Assembly (NCBI RefSeq): GCF_015234215.1
Contig: NZ_JADEKP010000001.1
Span: forward strand, 496,001-560,000
DNA: 64,000 nt
Direction: 5' to 3'
Source: Clostridium chrysemydis
Lineage (GTDB): Bacteria > Bacillota > Clostridia > Clostridiales > Clostridiaceae
A program made the position numbers and the translations under genes. Below the pieces are notes generated by a model. That model made no database searches. It was not told the origin of the DNA and saw only the letters and a program-made list of their open reading frames with translations. This document shows positions 52,244-59,935 of the stretch, piece after piece (positions within the stretch are counted from its first letter, which is position 1; every line of letters begins with the position of its first letter).

Positions 52244-52732
52244 GTGAATTTGAGTTTGGATAAAATAAATAGTATCTTAAAAAATAAAAAATATATAGAA
52301 AACTTAAAATTACTTGAAAAATTAGAAGAAAACAGGGAGTTTTGCAAACACGATTTAGAGCATTTTTTAAGTGTGTCTAGAATAACTTATATAAAAGCTT
52401 TAGAAAATAACTTAGATATATCTAAAGATGTAATATATGCCTTTGGACTTCTTCATGATATAGGACGAGTTTTAGAATATACTAAAGGAATTGAACATCA
52501 AAAGGCAAGCGTAATTATAGCAAGTGATATCTTAAAAGAAACAGAGTATACAGAAAAAGAAAAAGAGTTAATTTTAAATCTTATAGATAGTCACAGAAAA
52601 AAAGAAGATTTAAACTGTTTAGAAAAGCTTATAAAGACAAGCGATAAAGAGTCTAGAAATTGCTTTAGCTGTAAGGCTTATGAAAAATGTTATTGGAGCG
52701 TACAAAAGAAAAATAATATAATTAAATATTAA
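52244..52732 (+). CDS. HD-domain phosphohydrolase in the folate operon
   Basis: A 162-residue HD-family metal phosphohydrolase. HDLEHFL near 38 and the HD pair in LLHDIGRVLEY near 72 supply metal ligands, followed by HQKAS near 84. The end has a small cysteine cluster (CFSCKAYEKCYW) that may bind metal. It sits between folE and folP, with no known role; the step between them needs removal of phosphates from dihydroneopterin triphosphate, which such an enzyme could do. The GTG at 52244 is inside GAGGTG; the TTG at 52256, nine bases on, is the better-spaced start. Confidence 0.75.
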   Translation: MNLSLDKINSILKNKKYIENLKLLEKLEENREFCKHDLEHFLSVSRITYIKALENNLDISKDVIYAFGLLHDIGRVLEYTKGIEHQKASVIIASDILKETEYTEKEKELILNLIDSHRKKEDLNCLEKLIKTSDKESRNCFSCKAYEKCYWSVQKKNNIIKY

Positions 52733-52749
52733 TGAAATGAGGGAAAAAT

Positions 52750-53559
52750 ATGAAAATAGGAAATAAAGAGTTTGATTTAAATAAGAGAACATACGTTATG
52801 GGTATTTTAAATGCTACGCCAGATTCCTTTTCAGATGGGGGAAATTATAACGAAGTAGATGCAGCAATAAAAAAAGTTTCAGAAATGATTAAAGATGGTG
52901 CAGATATTATAGATGTAGGCGGTGAGTCAACTAGACCAAACGCAGAGTATGTTAGTGAAGAAGAAGAAATAAAGAGAGTAGTTCCTATTATTAAAGCTAT
53001 TAAAGAAAATTTTGATATCCCAGTTTCTATTGATACTTATAAAAGTAAAACAGCAGAAGCGGCATTAAAAGCTGGTGCTGATATAGTAAATGATATATGG
53101 GGCTTTAAATACGATAAAAATATGGCAAAAGTTTGTAAAAAATTTAAAGCTAAATGTATCCTTATGCATAACAGAAAAGAAGAAGCTTATAAAGACCTTA
53201 TGAAAGATGTTAAGTTTGATTTGATTGAAAGCATAAATATAGCCCTTGAAAATGGAGTTTTAAAAGAAGATATAATCTTAGACCCAGGAATAGGTTTTAA
53301 AAAGACATACGAAGAAAACTTAAAGGTAATGAATAATTTAGAAGAAATAAAAGCTTTAGGATATCCAGTTTTACTTGGAACTTCAAGAAAATCTATGATA
53401 GGTCTAGCACTAGACCTTCCTACAGACAAAAGAGTAGAAGGGACTATAGCAACTACAGTAATCGGAATACAAAAGGGTTGTGAATTTGTAAGGGTTCATG
53501 ATGTTTTAGAAAATAAGAGAGCATGTCTTATGACAGATGCCATTTTAAGGGTAAAATAG
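52750..53559 (+). CDS. folP: Dihydropteroate synthase
   Basis: A 269-residue TIM-barrel enzyme that joins para-aminobenzoate to the pterin. GILNATPDSFSDGG at 18-31, IDVGGESTRPNA near 60, DPGIGFKKTYEENL near 179 and LLGTSRKSMIG near 211 are the sulfonamide-site motifs, all intact. GAGGG precedes ATG. Confidence 0.95.
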   Translation: MKIGNKEFDLNKRTYVMGILNATPDSFSDGGNYNEVDAAIKKVSEMIKDGADIIDVGGESTRPNAEYVSEEEEIKRVVPIIKAIKENFDIPVSIDTYKSKTAEAALKAGADIVNDIWGFKYDKNMAKVCKKFKAKCILMHNRKEEAYKDLMKDVKFDLIESINIALENGVLKEDIILDPGIGFKKTYEENLKVMNNLEEIKALGYPVLLGTSRKSMIGLALDLPTDKRVEGTIATTVIGIQKGCEFVRVHDVLENKRACLMTDAILRVK

Positions 53560-53569
53560 AGGGAGAAAG

Positions 53570-54385
53570 ATGGATAAAATATATTTAAAAGACGTAGAGA
53601 TATTTGCAAACCATGGTGTATTTAAAGAAGAAAAAGTACTTGGTCAAAAGTTCGTTTTTGATATTGAGTTAAGCCTTGATTTAAGTAAAGCCGGAAGATA
53701 CGGAGACTTAGAAGAGTCAGTTCATTATGGTGAGCTTTGCCACGGAATAGAAAAAGTAGTAACTTTAGAAAGCATAGATTTAATAGAGACAGTTGGAGAA
53801 AAAGTATCTAATTTTATATTAGATACTTACGAATTAGTAAAGTCTTGCAAGGTAAAGGTTAAAAAACCTTGGGCACCTATAAATAGGCATTTAAAATATG
53901 CTGCGATAGAAATTAATAGAGGCTGGCACGAAGCTTATTTATCTATAGGAAGTAACATCGGTAATAAGGAAGAAAATTTAGGCTTAGCTATAGATTATAT
54001 TAATTCTATTGAAGGAACAAAAGTTTTAAAAATCTCTGATTTTATTAAAACTGAGCCTTGGGGATACGAGAACCAAGAAGAGTTTTTAAACGGTGCCTTA
54101 AAAGTTAAAACTAGATTAAACCCTAGGGAGTTTATGAAAGAACTTTTAAAAATAGAAGAAAAGATGAAAAGAGAAAGAATAATTAAGTGGGGTCCTAGAA
54201 TTATTGATTTAGATATAATATTCTTTGATGACTTAGTTACTGACTTTGATGATTTAATTTTACCTCATCCTAGGATGGAAGAGCGAGAATTCGTTTTAGT
54301 TCCTTTAAACCAAATAGGGGGGGATGTAATCCACCCTCTATTAAATAAACGTGTATTTAAAATCTTAGAAGATCTCAAAAAATAG
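53570..54385 (+). CDS. folK: Dihydroneopterin aldolase-HPPK fusion
   Basis: A 271-residue bifunctional protein. Residues 1-118 are FolB, dihydroneopterin aldolase (IFANHGVFKEEKVLGQKFVFD, then KVKKPWAPI). Residues 122-271 are FolK, the pyrophosphokinase (LSIGSNIGNKEENL, then WGPRIIDLDIIFFD, then LPHPRMEEREFVLVPL). The fusion supplies the pyrophosphorylated pterin for FolP, encoded 10 bases upstream. It ends the operon before a strong terminator. Confidence 0.93.
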   Translation: MDKIYLKDVEIFANHGVFKEEKVLGQKFVFDIELSLDLSKAGRYGDLEESVHYGELCHGIEKVVTLESIDLIETVGEKVSNFILDTYELVKSCKVKVKKPWAPINRHLKYAAIEINRGWHEAYLSIGSNIGNKEENLGLAIDYINSIEGTKVLKISDFIKTEPWGYENQEEFLNGALKVKTRLNPREFMKELLKIEEKMKRERIIKWGPRIIDLDIIFFDDLVTDFDDLILPHPRMEEREFVLVPLNQIGGDVIHPLLNKRVFKILEDLKK

Positions 54386-54391
54386 AAGTTT

Positions 54392-54430
54392 AAAGCGTCA
54401 CATTAAGTAGTTTAATGTGACGCTTTTTTT
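54392..54430. terminator. Bidirectional terminator after the folate operon
   Basis: A 15-base perfect stem (54392-54406 and 54412-54426), then seven T; serves the folate operon and the convergent lipoprotein gene. Confidence 0.85.
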
Positions 54431-54911
54431 AGTCTTTTCTAATATAATCGCAAAAATCATATAAATTATATCCTAAAGGAACGTTTTTCATATTTATAAT
54501 ATCAGGAGAGTAGTTTCCATCCCAAGGATGGATAGTTATTAATTCAGAGTCAAAAACATTTATTATGTATTTAGCTTCTTTGAATTTAACTATAAGCCTA
54601 AACTCTTCTTTATTACTTAAATCTTTTTTATTCTCTCTTGTATCTTCAACATAATCTTTGTTATTTATAGAATTGAAAAAATTATAAAGAATTATGTTAT
54701 CACCTTTATCTACAGGGAAAGTTTTATAAAAGTTTGTGTCGAAAACTTCTAGAGAAAACTCTTCTTTATTTTTAATTTTCTCAATAATTTCATTTGAATA
54801 CAATCCAACGTTAGGTTGCGCTTTAAACTCTAGATACTTAGGGTTAATATTTATGCAACCTACAAAAGAAAGGCTTAATAAACAGATTAAAAATAATGTT
54901 ATTTTTTTCAA
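54429..54911 (-). CDS. Small lipoprotein, unknown
   Basis: A 160-residue protein with a signal peptide and lipobox (SLSFVGC, Cys19), so it is anchored outside the membrane. The mature part has a strand-rich pattern and no recognised family. The start is TTG at 54911, eight bases after GGAGG; the ATG at 54926 overlaps that site. Transcribed alone. Confidence 0.72.
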   Translation of the reverse strand: MKKITLFLICLLSLSFVGCININPKYLEFKAQPNVGLYSNEIIEKIKNKEEFSLEVFDTNFYKTFPVDKGDNIILYNFFNSINNKDYVEDTRENKKDLSNKEEFRLIVKFKEAKYIINVFDSELITIHPWDGNYSPDIINMKNVPLGYNLYDFCDYIRKD

Positions 54912-55028
54912 AATAACTACCTCCAAAACATTAGTCTACAATAATTACTATTCTAAAAATAAATCCTTTAGAACAATTTTTAGCTCTAAGAATATAATGT
55001 ATTAATAAAAAATCCTTGGAGGCATTAA

Positions 55029-55466
55029 ATGAAGATAGGATTAGACACAAATGATGATTATATCCTAAAGACATTTAAGAAAGAGTTAAAATCTAAGGGA
55101 ATATTCATCGTAGATATGGATTTGCAAATTAGAAAGAGTATAGGAAACGAAGTCTTCGAAAAAGTAATTATTGCAAACACTTCAAGTTTAGATTTTTATT
55201 TGAAAGTAGAAGTAAGAAAAGGAAATGATAGCATAAAGATATATAGTGGGGAAAAAGAAGAATCTAAAAATTTCTCTAATTCTTTAAAGGAAAGTTTAAA
55301 AGAATTAAATGTAGAAAATATAAGTTTAGAAAATGGAGAAAATTATTATCTTATAAAAAACATAAACATTCCAGTTTCTATAATTAAAGTCTACATTTCA
55401 GAAAATACAATACTTGATAAAAAGTTATTAAATGAAAAGATTTTAGAATGTATTTTGAAAATTTAA
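55029..55466 (+). CDS. Degenerate amidase_3-like protein, probably non-catalytic
   Basis: A 145-residue protein with faint resemblance to the C-terminal half of N-acetylmuramoyl-L-alanine amidases: IANTSSLDFYLKVEV (usually A-N-x-x-x-A-D-x-x-x-S-I-H), then YYLIKNINIPVSIIKVYISENTILDKKLL (usually a PAVLVE pattern). The zinc His and the catalytic Glu are replaced. There is no signal peptide. If the likeness is real it would be a non-catalytic relative. A GGAGG site and a terminator frame the gene. Confidence 0.4.
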   Translation: MKIGLDTNDDYILKTFKKELKSKGIFIVDMDLQIRKSIGNEVFEKVIIANTSSLDFYLKVEVRKGNDSIKIYSGEKEESKNFSNSLKESLKELNVENISLENGENYYLIKNINIPVSIIKVYISENTILDKKLLNEKILECILKI

Positions 55467-55506
55467 TTAAGGCTTCGCCCTTTGAAGCCTTAATTAAAAT
55501 TTTTTG
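55462..55506 (+). terminator. Terminator after the amidase-like gene
   Basis: A 15-base perfect stem (55462-55476 and 55484-55498), then TTTTTTG. Confidence 0.8.
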
Positions 55507-55523
55507 TGATTTGGAGGTGGAGT

Positions 55524-56552
55524 ATGAAACTTATAGTTACAACAGGGCCAAGCACTAAAGAAAATTGGGTAATTAAAGATTTAGTATCTTTAGGTGTAGA
55601 TATATTTAGATTTAACACATCACATGGGAATATTAATGAATTAGATAATTTATATAAATGGATAAAAGAAGTTAGCTCGGACGTACATATCATGATAGAT
55701 CTATCTGGTAGTAAGATAAGAGTTTCTGATAAACTTCCTTATATATATAAGATTTATAATGGTGAAGAAGTTATATTTTGTGGAGAAGATATCTATAAAA
55801 ACAAAGGGTATGCAGCTAGAAATAGTGAAAGAAAAGTAATACCTTTAAATGTAAGCAATAAAGAACTTTTAGAAAATACTTTTAATGAGATGTCTATGAA
55901 AGATGATACTATGAAGTTTCAAGTTATAAGTTCTTTTAAAAAGGGAGTTATTGCAAAGGTTCAAAAAGGTGGAATAGTTAGAGCAGGTAAGGGATGCAAT
56001 ATAAAAGAGTTTAAGAGAGAGGGCAAGTCTTTTTGTGAAAAAGATATAGAGGGTTTAAATTTTGCAATAAAAAATAATATAGAAATAATCTGCCAGTCCT
56101 TTGTAGAATCTAGCTATGATATAGATTTAGTTTTAGATTATATAAAAAATAATAGCAGTTCTTATAATCCAAGGATTTTTGGAAAGGTTGAAACTCCAAA
56201 GGGAGCAAAAAATATAAAAGATTTTATAGGTAAGATAGACTCTGTAGTGATAGGAAGAGGGGATTTAGTTCCTGAAAGTGATATTAAATATGCACCTATA
56301 TATCAAGATGAAATAATTAAAGAAGTTAAAAAATATGATAAAGATAAAGATATATATATAGGAACTCATATTCTAAATAGTATGAAAAAAGGAAGTCTTC
56401 CTGACTTTTCAGAAGTTGATGGTATTTATAATTTAATAGAAAAAGGAGTATCAGGCTTTCTATTATCAGGAGAGACATCTATAGGTAAGGCACCAGTTAA
56501 TACAGTAAAATACTTAAAGGAGCTTGTGGAATTTTATGAAAGAAGAAAATAA
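55524..56552 (+). CDS. Short pyruvate kinase homologue lacking the C-terminal domain
   Basis: A 342-residue protein, against about 470 for pyruvate kinase. The active-site residues are kept: FRFNTSHG (Arg, Asn, Ser, His), GKVETPKGAKN (catalytic Lys and metal Glu), VIGRGDLV (metal Asp) and LLSGETSIGKAPVNTVKYL. The lid (B) domain is present, and the regulatory C domain is absent. It may be a catalytic but unregulated enzyme, or act on another keto-acid phosphate. ATG at 55524 follows GGAGGTGGAG. A 40-codon frame overlaps its end. Confidence 0.78.
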   Translation: MKLIVTTGPSTKENWVIKDLVSLGVDIFRFNTSHGNINELDNLYKWIKEVSSDVHIMIDLSGSKIRVSDKLPYIYKIYNGEEVIFCGEDIYKNKGYAARNSERKVIPLNVSNKELLENTFNEMSMKDDTMKFQVISSFKKGVIAKVQKGGIVRAGKGCNIKEFKREGKSFCEKDIEGLNFAIKNNIEIICQSFVESSYDIDLVLDYIKNNSSSYNPRIFGKVETPKGAKNIKDFIGKIDSVVIGRGDLVPESDIKYAPIYQDEIIKEVKKYDKDKDIYIGTHILNSMKKGSLPDFSEVDGIYNLIEKGVSGFLLSGETSIGKAPVNTVKYLKELVEFYERRK

Positions 56553-56658
56553 AGTTAATTTAGATGATAGGAAAATGCTTTATTACGGAGTTATTTGGAG
56601 CATTTTAGGAGCATCAACTATATTACTTATCTATAACGCAATTAAAATAATAATGTAA
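56536..56658 (+). CDS. 40-residue membrane peptide overlapping the pyruvate kinase homologue
   Basis: A short frame, M-KEENKVNLDDRK followed by a hydrophobic stretch (YYGVIWSILGASTILLIY) and NAIKIIM, ends at TAA 56656. It begins inside the last 17 bases of the preceding gene, with AAGGAG 13 bases upstream and TGTGGA nearer, and finishes just before a terminator. The fit between terminator and stop and the clear single span favour a real gene. No family recognised. Confidence 0.55.
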   Translation: MKEENKVNLDDRKMLYYGVIWSILGASTILLIYNAIKIIM

Positions 56659-56663
56659 AATTA

Positions 56664-56702
56664 TAGCATACCTTCAAAATATAAAAAGGTATGCTAATTT
56701 AT
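56664..56702 (+). terminator. Terminator after the small membrane peptide
   Basis: TAGCATACCTT and AAGGTATGCTA arms, 11 bp each; the T tract is short (AATTTATT). Confidence 0.6.
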
Positions 56703-56730
56703 TGATGAAAAGTAAAATTTAAAGTATAAT
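56702..56730 (+). promoter_or_regulatory. Promoter of the chemoreceptor-like gene
   Basis: TTGATG at 56702-56707 and TATAAT at 56725-56730 with 17-base spacing. Confidence 0.6.
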
Positions 56731-56771
56731 TATACTATAAGTTTAATTTAAGACAAGTGGGGGAACTGGGA

Positions 56772-58058
56772 ATGGATGAAATTAAGTTAAAAACCTTAAA
56801 AGGTAAAATGATTAAGACACTTATGCCTGTTTTTATTATCGCTATGGTAGTGACAGCACTAATTGTAGGGGAGCTGAATCTTGAATTTTTTATTGCGGTT
56901 ATTGTAAGTTCTGTTATTGTATGTTTTGTAATCGCTAAAGTTTCAGATAGTGTATCAAATGATATTAAAGAAGTTGGTGATGAAATTCACAAATTTGCTG
57001 AAGGAAATTTTAAAAATGAACTTGATTCTAAGAAGCTAGAAGAAAAGAGCGAGATTGGAAGTATGCTTACATCAGTTAAGGAAACTCAAGTTTCGATAGG
57101 TAAAATGATGAACAACGTAAAGTTTAACGCAGAGGCTATTGATATGAATGCTCAAGCACTTGCAAACATAGCAGGAGAACTTTCAAGACTTACAGAAGGT
57201 ATAGTTCTTGCAATAGGTGATGTAGCTAATGGAACTACTAGCCAAGCAACAGACCTTTCTGAAATTTCAGCAGCTATGGTTAACTTTAGTAGTAATTTAG
57301 ATACTGTTAAATCAGATATAGCAGTTGTTGAAGAGATGGCAACAGATATAAATAAAGAAGCTCAAAATAGTAACACTGAACTAGGGGCATTAACTTCTAA
57401 TTTAGATAGTTTTAAAAAAGAATTCGATAAATTTAACGATGACATTTGGAATACTACAGATCAAATCAAAAAGATTAATGGAATGACAGATTTAATAAAT
57501 AATATCTCAGAGCAAACTAACCTTTTAGCACTAAACGCAGCTATTGAAGCTGCAAGGGCTGGAGACGCTGGAAGAGGCTTTGCTGTAGTTGCAGAAGAAA
57601 TAAGAAAACTTGCAGAGATGAGTAAAGAATCTACAGGAAATATTTGCGTAACTGTAAAAGAAATTTTAGCTAACACAGATAGACTTGTAAACAGAACAGC
57701 TTCTATGGATAAAGAACTAAGTTCTCAAACTGTAGTTATTCAAAATACAATCGAAGTGTTTAAAGCTATTTCTATTTCAATAGGTAATATTATTCCAAAA
57801 GTCGAAACTATGGTAAAAGCTTTTAATAAAATAAACGAGCAAAAAACAAGTATCTTAGAAAGAGTTGATAATATTTCTGCAATATCAGAAGAAATATCAG
57901 CAACATCACAAGAAGTTACAGCTTCTTCAGAAGAATTAAATTCTTCAAGTCAAGAAGTTGCAGGTGCAGCAGAATGCTTAAAAGCTCTTACGTCAGATAT
58001 GAGCGGAAGTTTAGATGTATTCAAAATAAAAGATATGGAAGAATTAATTGAAGAATAA
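56772..58058 (+). CDS. Methyl-accepting chemotaxis protein without a large sensor domain
   Basis: A 428-residue receptor. Residues 14-58 carry two closely spaced spans ([18 protein letters not shown] and [17 protein letters not shown]) with almost no outside loop, so it senses no extracellular ligand by a domain of its own. A HAMP-like segment follows (60-110). The signalling tip is [33 protein letters not shown] near 255. It could respond to membrane state or internal signals. ATG 56772 follows GGGGGA. Confidence 0.88.
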   Translation: MDEIKLKTLKGKMIKTLMPVFIIAMVVTALIVGELNLEFFIAVIVSSVIVCFVIAKVSDSVSNDIKEVGDEIHKFAEGNFKNELDSKKLEEKSEIGSMLTSVKETQVSIGKMMNNVKFNAEAIDMNAQALANIAGELSRLTEGIVLAIGDVANGTTSQATDLSEISAAMVNFSSNLDTVKSDIAVVEEMATDINKEAQNSNTELGALTSNLDSFKKEFDKFNDDIWNTTDQIKKINGMTDLINNISEQTNLLALNAAIEAARAGDAGRGFAVVAEEIRKLAEMSKESTGNICVTVKEILANTDRLVNRTASMDKELSSQTVVIQNTIEVFKAISISIGNIIPKVETMVKAFNKINEQKTSILERVDNISAISEEISATSQEVTASSEELNSSSQEVAGAAECLKALTSDMSGSLDVFKIKDMEELIEE

Positions 58059-58090
58059 AAGTGGAAAGTAATTTCCACTTTTTTTTTATT
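58057..58090 (+). terminator. Terminator after the chemoreceptor
   Basis: AAAAGTGGAAA and TTTCCACTTTT arms, then a long T run. Confidence 0.85.
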
Positions 58091-58099
58091 ACAGCGTTA

Positions 58100-58128
58100 T
58101 TGACAAAGCTCTTTGTAAAAGTTATCAT
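58100..58128 (+). promoter_or_regulatory. Promoter of the GH13 glucosidase
   Basis: TTGACA at 58100-58105 and TATCAT at 58123-58128 with 17-base spacing. The operator palindrome begins four bases after the -10. Confidence 0.75.
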
Positions 58129-58131
58129 TCT

Positions 58132-58161
58132 CTTATAAACATATACGTATATGTTTATAAG
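58132..58161. promoter_or_regulatory. 30-base perfect palindrome, TreR-type operator
   Basis: 58132-58146 and 58147-58161 are exact complements, centred on ATACGTAT. It covers the expected transcript start. Its core is shared with the operators at the two trehalose promoters downstream. Confidence 0.75.
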
Positions 58162-58175
58162 AAGGAGGGGAAGTT

Positions 58176-59798
58176 ATGAAAAAGAGATGGTGGCATAACT
58201 CAGTTGTATATCAAATTTATCCAAGGAGTTTTAATGATTCTAATAATGATGGAATAGGTGATATTAGAGGTATTATAGAAAAACTTGATTATTTAAAAGA
58301 ATTAGGGATAGATGTAGTTTGGCTAAGTCCAGTTTATAAATCGCCTAATGACGATAATGGATATGATATTAGTGATTATAGAGATATAATGGATGAGTTT
58401 GGAAATATGAGTGATATGGAAGAACTTATTTTAGAGAGTAAAAAAAGAGGAATAAAAATACTTATGGATTTAGTATTAAATCACACTTCTGACGAGCATA
58501 AGTGGTTTATTGAAGCTAAAAAGTCAAAAGATAATAAATATAGAGATTATTATGTTTGGAGGAAAGAGCCAAACGGTTTAAAGTCAACCTTTGGGGGAAG
58601 TGCTTTTGAATACGATAAAGAAAGTGGAGAGTATTATCTTCATCTATTTAGTAAAAAGCAACCAGACTTAAATTTCGAAAATAAAGATTTAAGAAAAGAA
58701 ATTTACGATATGATTAACTTTTGGATAGATAAAGGTGTAGGTGGATTTAGATTAGATGTTATAGATTTAATAGGAAAGGTTCCAGATAAAGAAATTAAGG
58801 AAAATGGACCTAAACTTCATGAGTATCTAAAAGAAATGAATAAAGAAACCTTTGGAGATAAAGACTTATTAACTGTCGGAGAAACTTGGGGTGCAACTCC
58901 TGAAATAGCTAAGCTTTATTCAAGCGAGGAAGAAAAAGAACTTAGTATGGTATTTCAGTTTGAACATATAAGTTTAGATAAGATCCCAGGAAAAAGAAAA
59001 TGGGACCTTAAAAAATTAGACTTAAGAGATTTAAAAAGAGTATTAAGTAAGTGGCAAATAGAGCTTAAGAGTAATGGATGGAATAGTCTTTTTTGGAATA
59101 ACCACGACCTTCCAAGGATAGTTTCAAGGTGGGGAAAGGATGATTCTGAAAAAAGCCGAGTATTAAGTAGTAAGATGCTTGGAACGATTCTTCACGGAAT
59201 GAGAGGAACTCCTTATATTTATCAAGGTGAAGAGATCGGGATGACTAATATAAAATTTAAAGACATAGAAGACTATGATGATATTGAAATTAAGAATATG
59301 TATAAAGAGAGAATAGCTTTAGGTTATAGTCACAAAGATATAATGGAATCAATCTATGCAAAGGGGAGAGACAATGCAAGAACTCCTATGCAGTGGGATG
59401 ATTCTATAAATGCTGGTTTTACAAAAAATAAACCTTGGCTTAAAGTTAATGAAAACTACAAAACTATAAACGTTAAAAATGCTTTAGAAGATAAGGGTTC
59501 TATTTTCTATCACTATAAAAAGTTAATAAAACTAAGAAAAGAGAACGAAACTATTATTTATGGAGACTATACTCCTTTAGATTTAGAGTCTACTAACACA
59601 TTTTCTTATTTAAGAGAATTAAATGGAGATAGGATACTTGTAGTTTCAAACTTTTATGAAGAAGAAACAGAGTTTAACTTAAAAGGAATAGAGTATAGTG
59701 ATTTAGAGATACTAATTAGTAATTATAAAGATTCTAGCACGGAATTAAAATCCCTTAAGCTTAGACCTTTTGAAGCTATTATGTTTAGATTAAAATAG
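58176..59798 (+). CDS. GH13 alpha-glucosidase (oligo-1,6-glucosidase type)
   Basis: A 540-residue glycoside hydrolase. YQIYPRSFNDSNNDGIGDI near 14, DLVLNHTSDEH near 98, the nucleophile Asp in GFRLDVIDL near 192, the acid Glu in VGETWG near 243 and NNHDLPR near 314 are the GH13 motifs. It is close to TreC but differs in the motif after the nucleophile (IDLI against INLI). It would hydrolyse short alpha-glucosides or a phosphorylated one in the cytoplasm. The shared operator ties it to the trehalose regulon. GGAGGGG precedes ATG. Confidence 0.88.
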   Translation: MKKRWWHNSVVYQIYPRSFNDSNNDGIGDIRGIIEKLDYLKELGIDVVWLSPVYKSPNDDNGYDISDYRDIMDEFGNMSDMEELILESKKRGIKILMDLVLNHTSDEHKWFIEAKKSKDNKYRDYYVWRKEPNGLKSTFGGSAFEYDKESGEYYLHLFSKKQPDLNFENKDLRKEIYDMINFWIDKGVGGFRLDVIDLIGKVPDKEIKENGPKLHEYLKEMNKETFGDKDLLTVGETWGATPEIAKLYSSEEEKELSMVFQFEHISLDKIPGKRKWDLKKLDLRDLKRVLSKWQIELKSNGWNSLFWNNHDLPRIVSRWGKDDSEKSRVLSSKMLGTILHGMRGTPYIYQGEEIGMTNIKFKDIEDYDDIEIKNMYKERIALGYSHKDIMESIYAKGRDNARTPMQWDDSINAGFTKNKPWLKVNENYKTINVKNALEDKGSIFYHYKKLIKLRKENETIIYGDYTPLDLESTNTFSYLRELNGDRILVVSNFYEEETEFNLKGIEYSDLEILISNYKDSSTELKSLKLRPFEAIMFRLK

Positions 59799-59826
59799 AG
59801 GGCAGAAATGCCTTTTATTTTTTCCC
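59795..59826 (+). terminator. Weak terminator after the glucosidase
   Basis: GGCA, four bases, TGCC with a T-rich tail (TTTTATTTTTT). A short stem, so partial. Confidence 0.5.
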
Positions 59827-59849
59827 CTAAAATAATTAAAAAACTTTTA

Positions 59850-59864
59850 TGAAAACGATTGACA
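59850..59864. promoter_or_regulatory. Partial cre-like site over the -35 of the treP promoter
   Basis: TGAAAACGATTGACA carries a perfect left half (TGAAAACG) of the CcpA cre consensus, but its right half is one base out of step. It overlaps the TTGACA -35. hprK is in the same window, so catabolite control is reasonable; this site alone is weak evidence. Confidence 0.35.
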
Positions 59865-59888
59865 GAACTTGTACGTATAGTGTATATT
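59859..59888 (+). promoter_or_regulatory. Promoter of the trehalose PTS gene
   Basis: TTGACA at 59859-59864 and TATATT at 59883-59888 with 18-base spacing. Confidence 0.7.
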
Positions 59889-59911
59889 TAAAACATAAGA
59901 TATACGTACAA
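59869..59911. promoter_or_regulatory. Paired TreR-type operators at the treP promoter
   Basis: TTGTACGTATA at 59869-59879, between -35 and -10, and its exact inverted copy TATACGTACAA at 59901-59911. Their centres are 32 bases apart, about three helical turns, so bound repressors would lie on the same face. Confidence 0.7.
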
Positions 59912-59935
59912 CTTTCAAGAGGAGGTATTTTTAAA

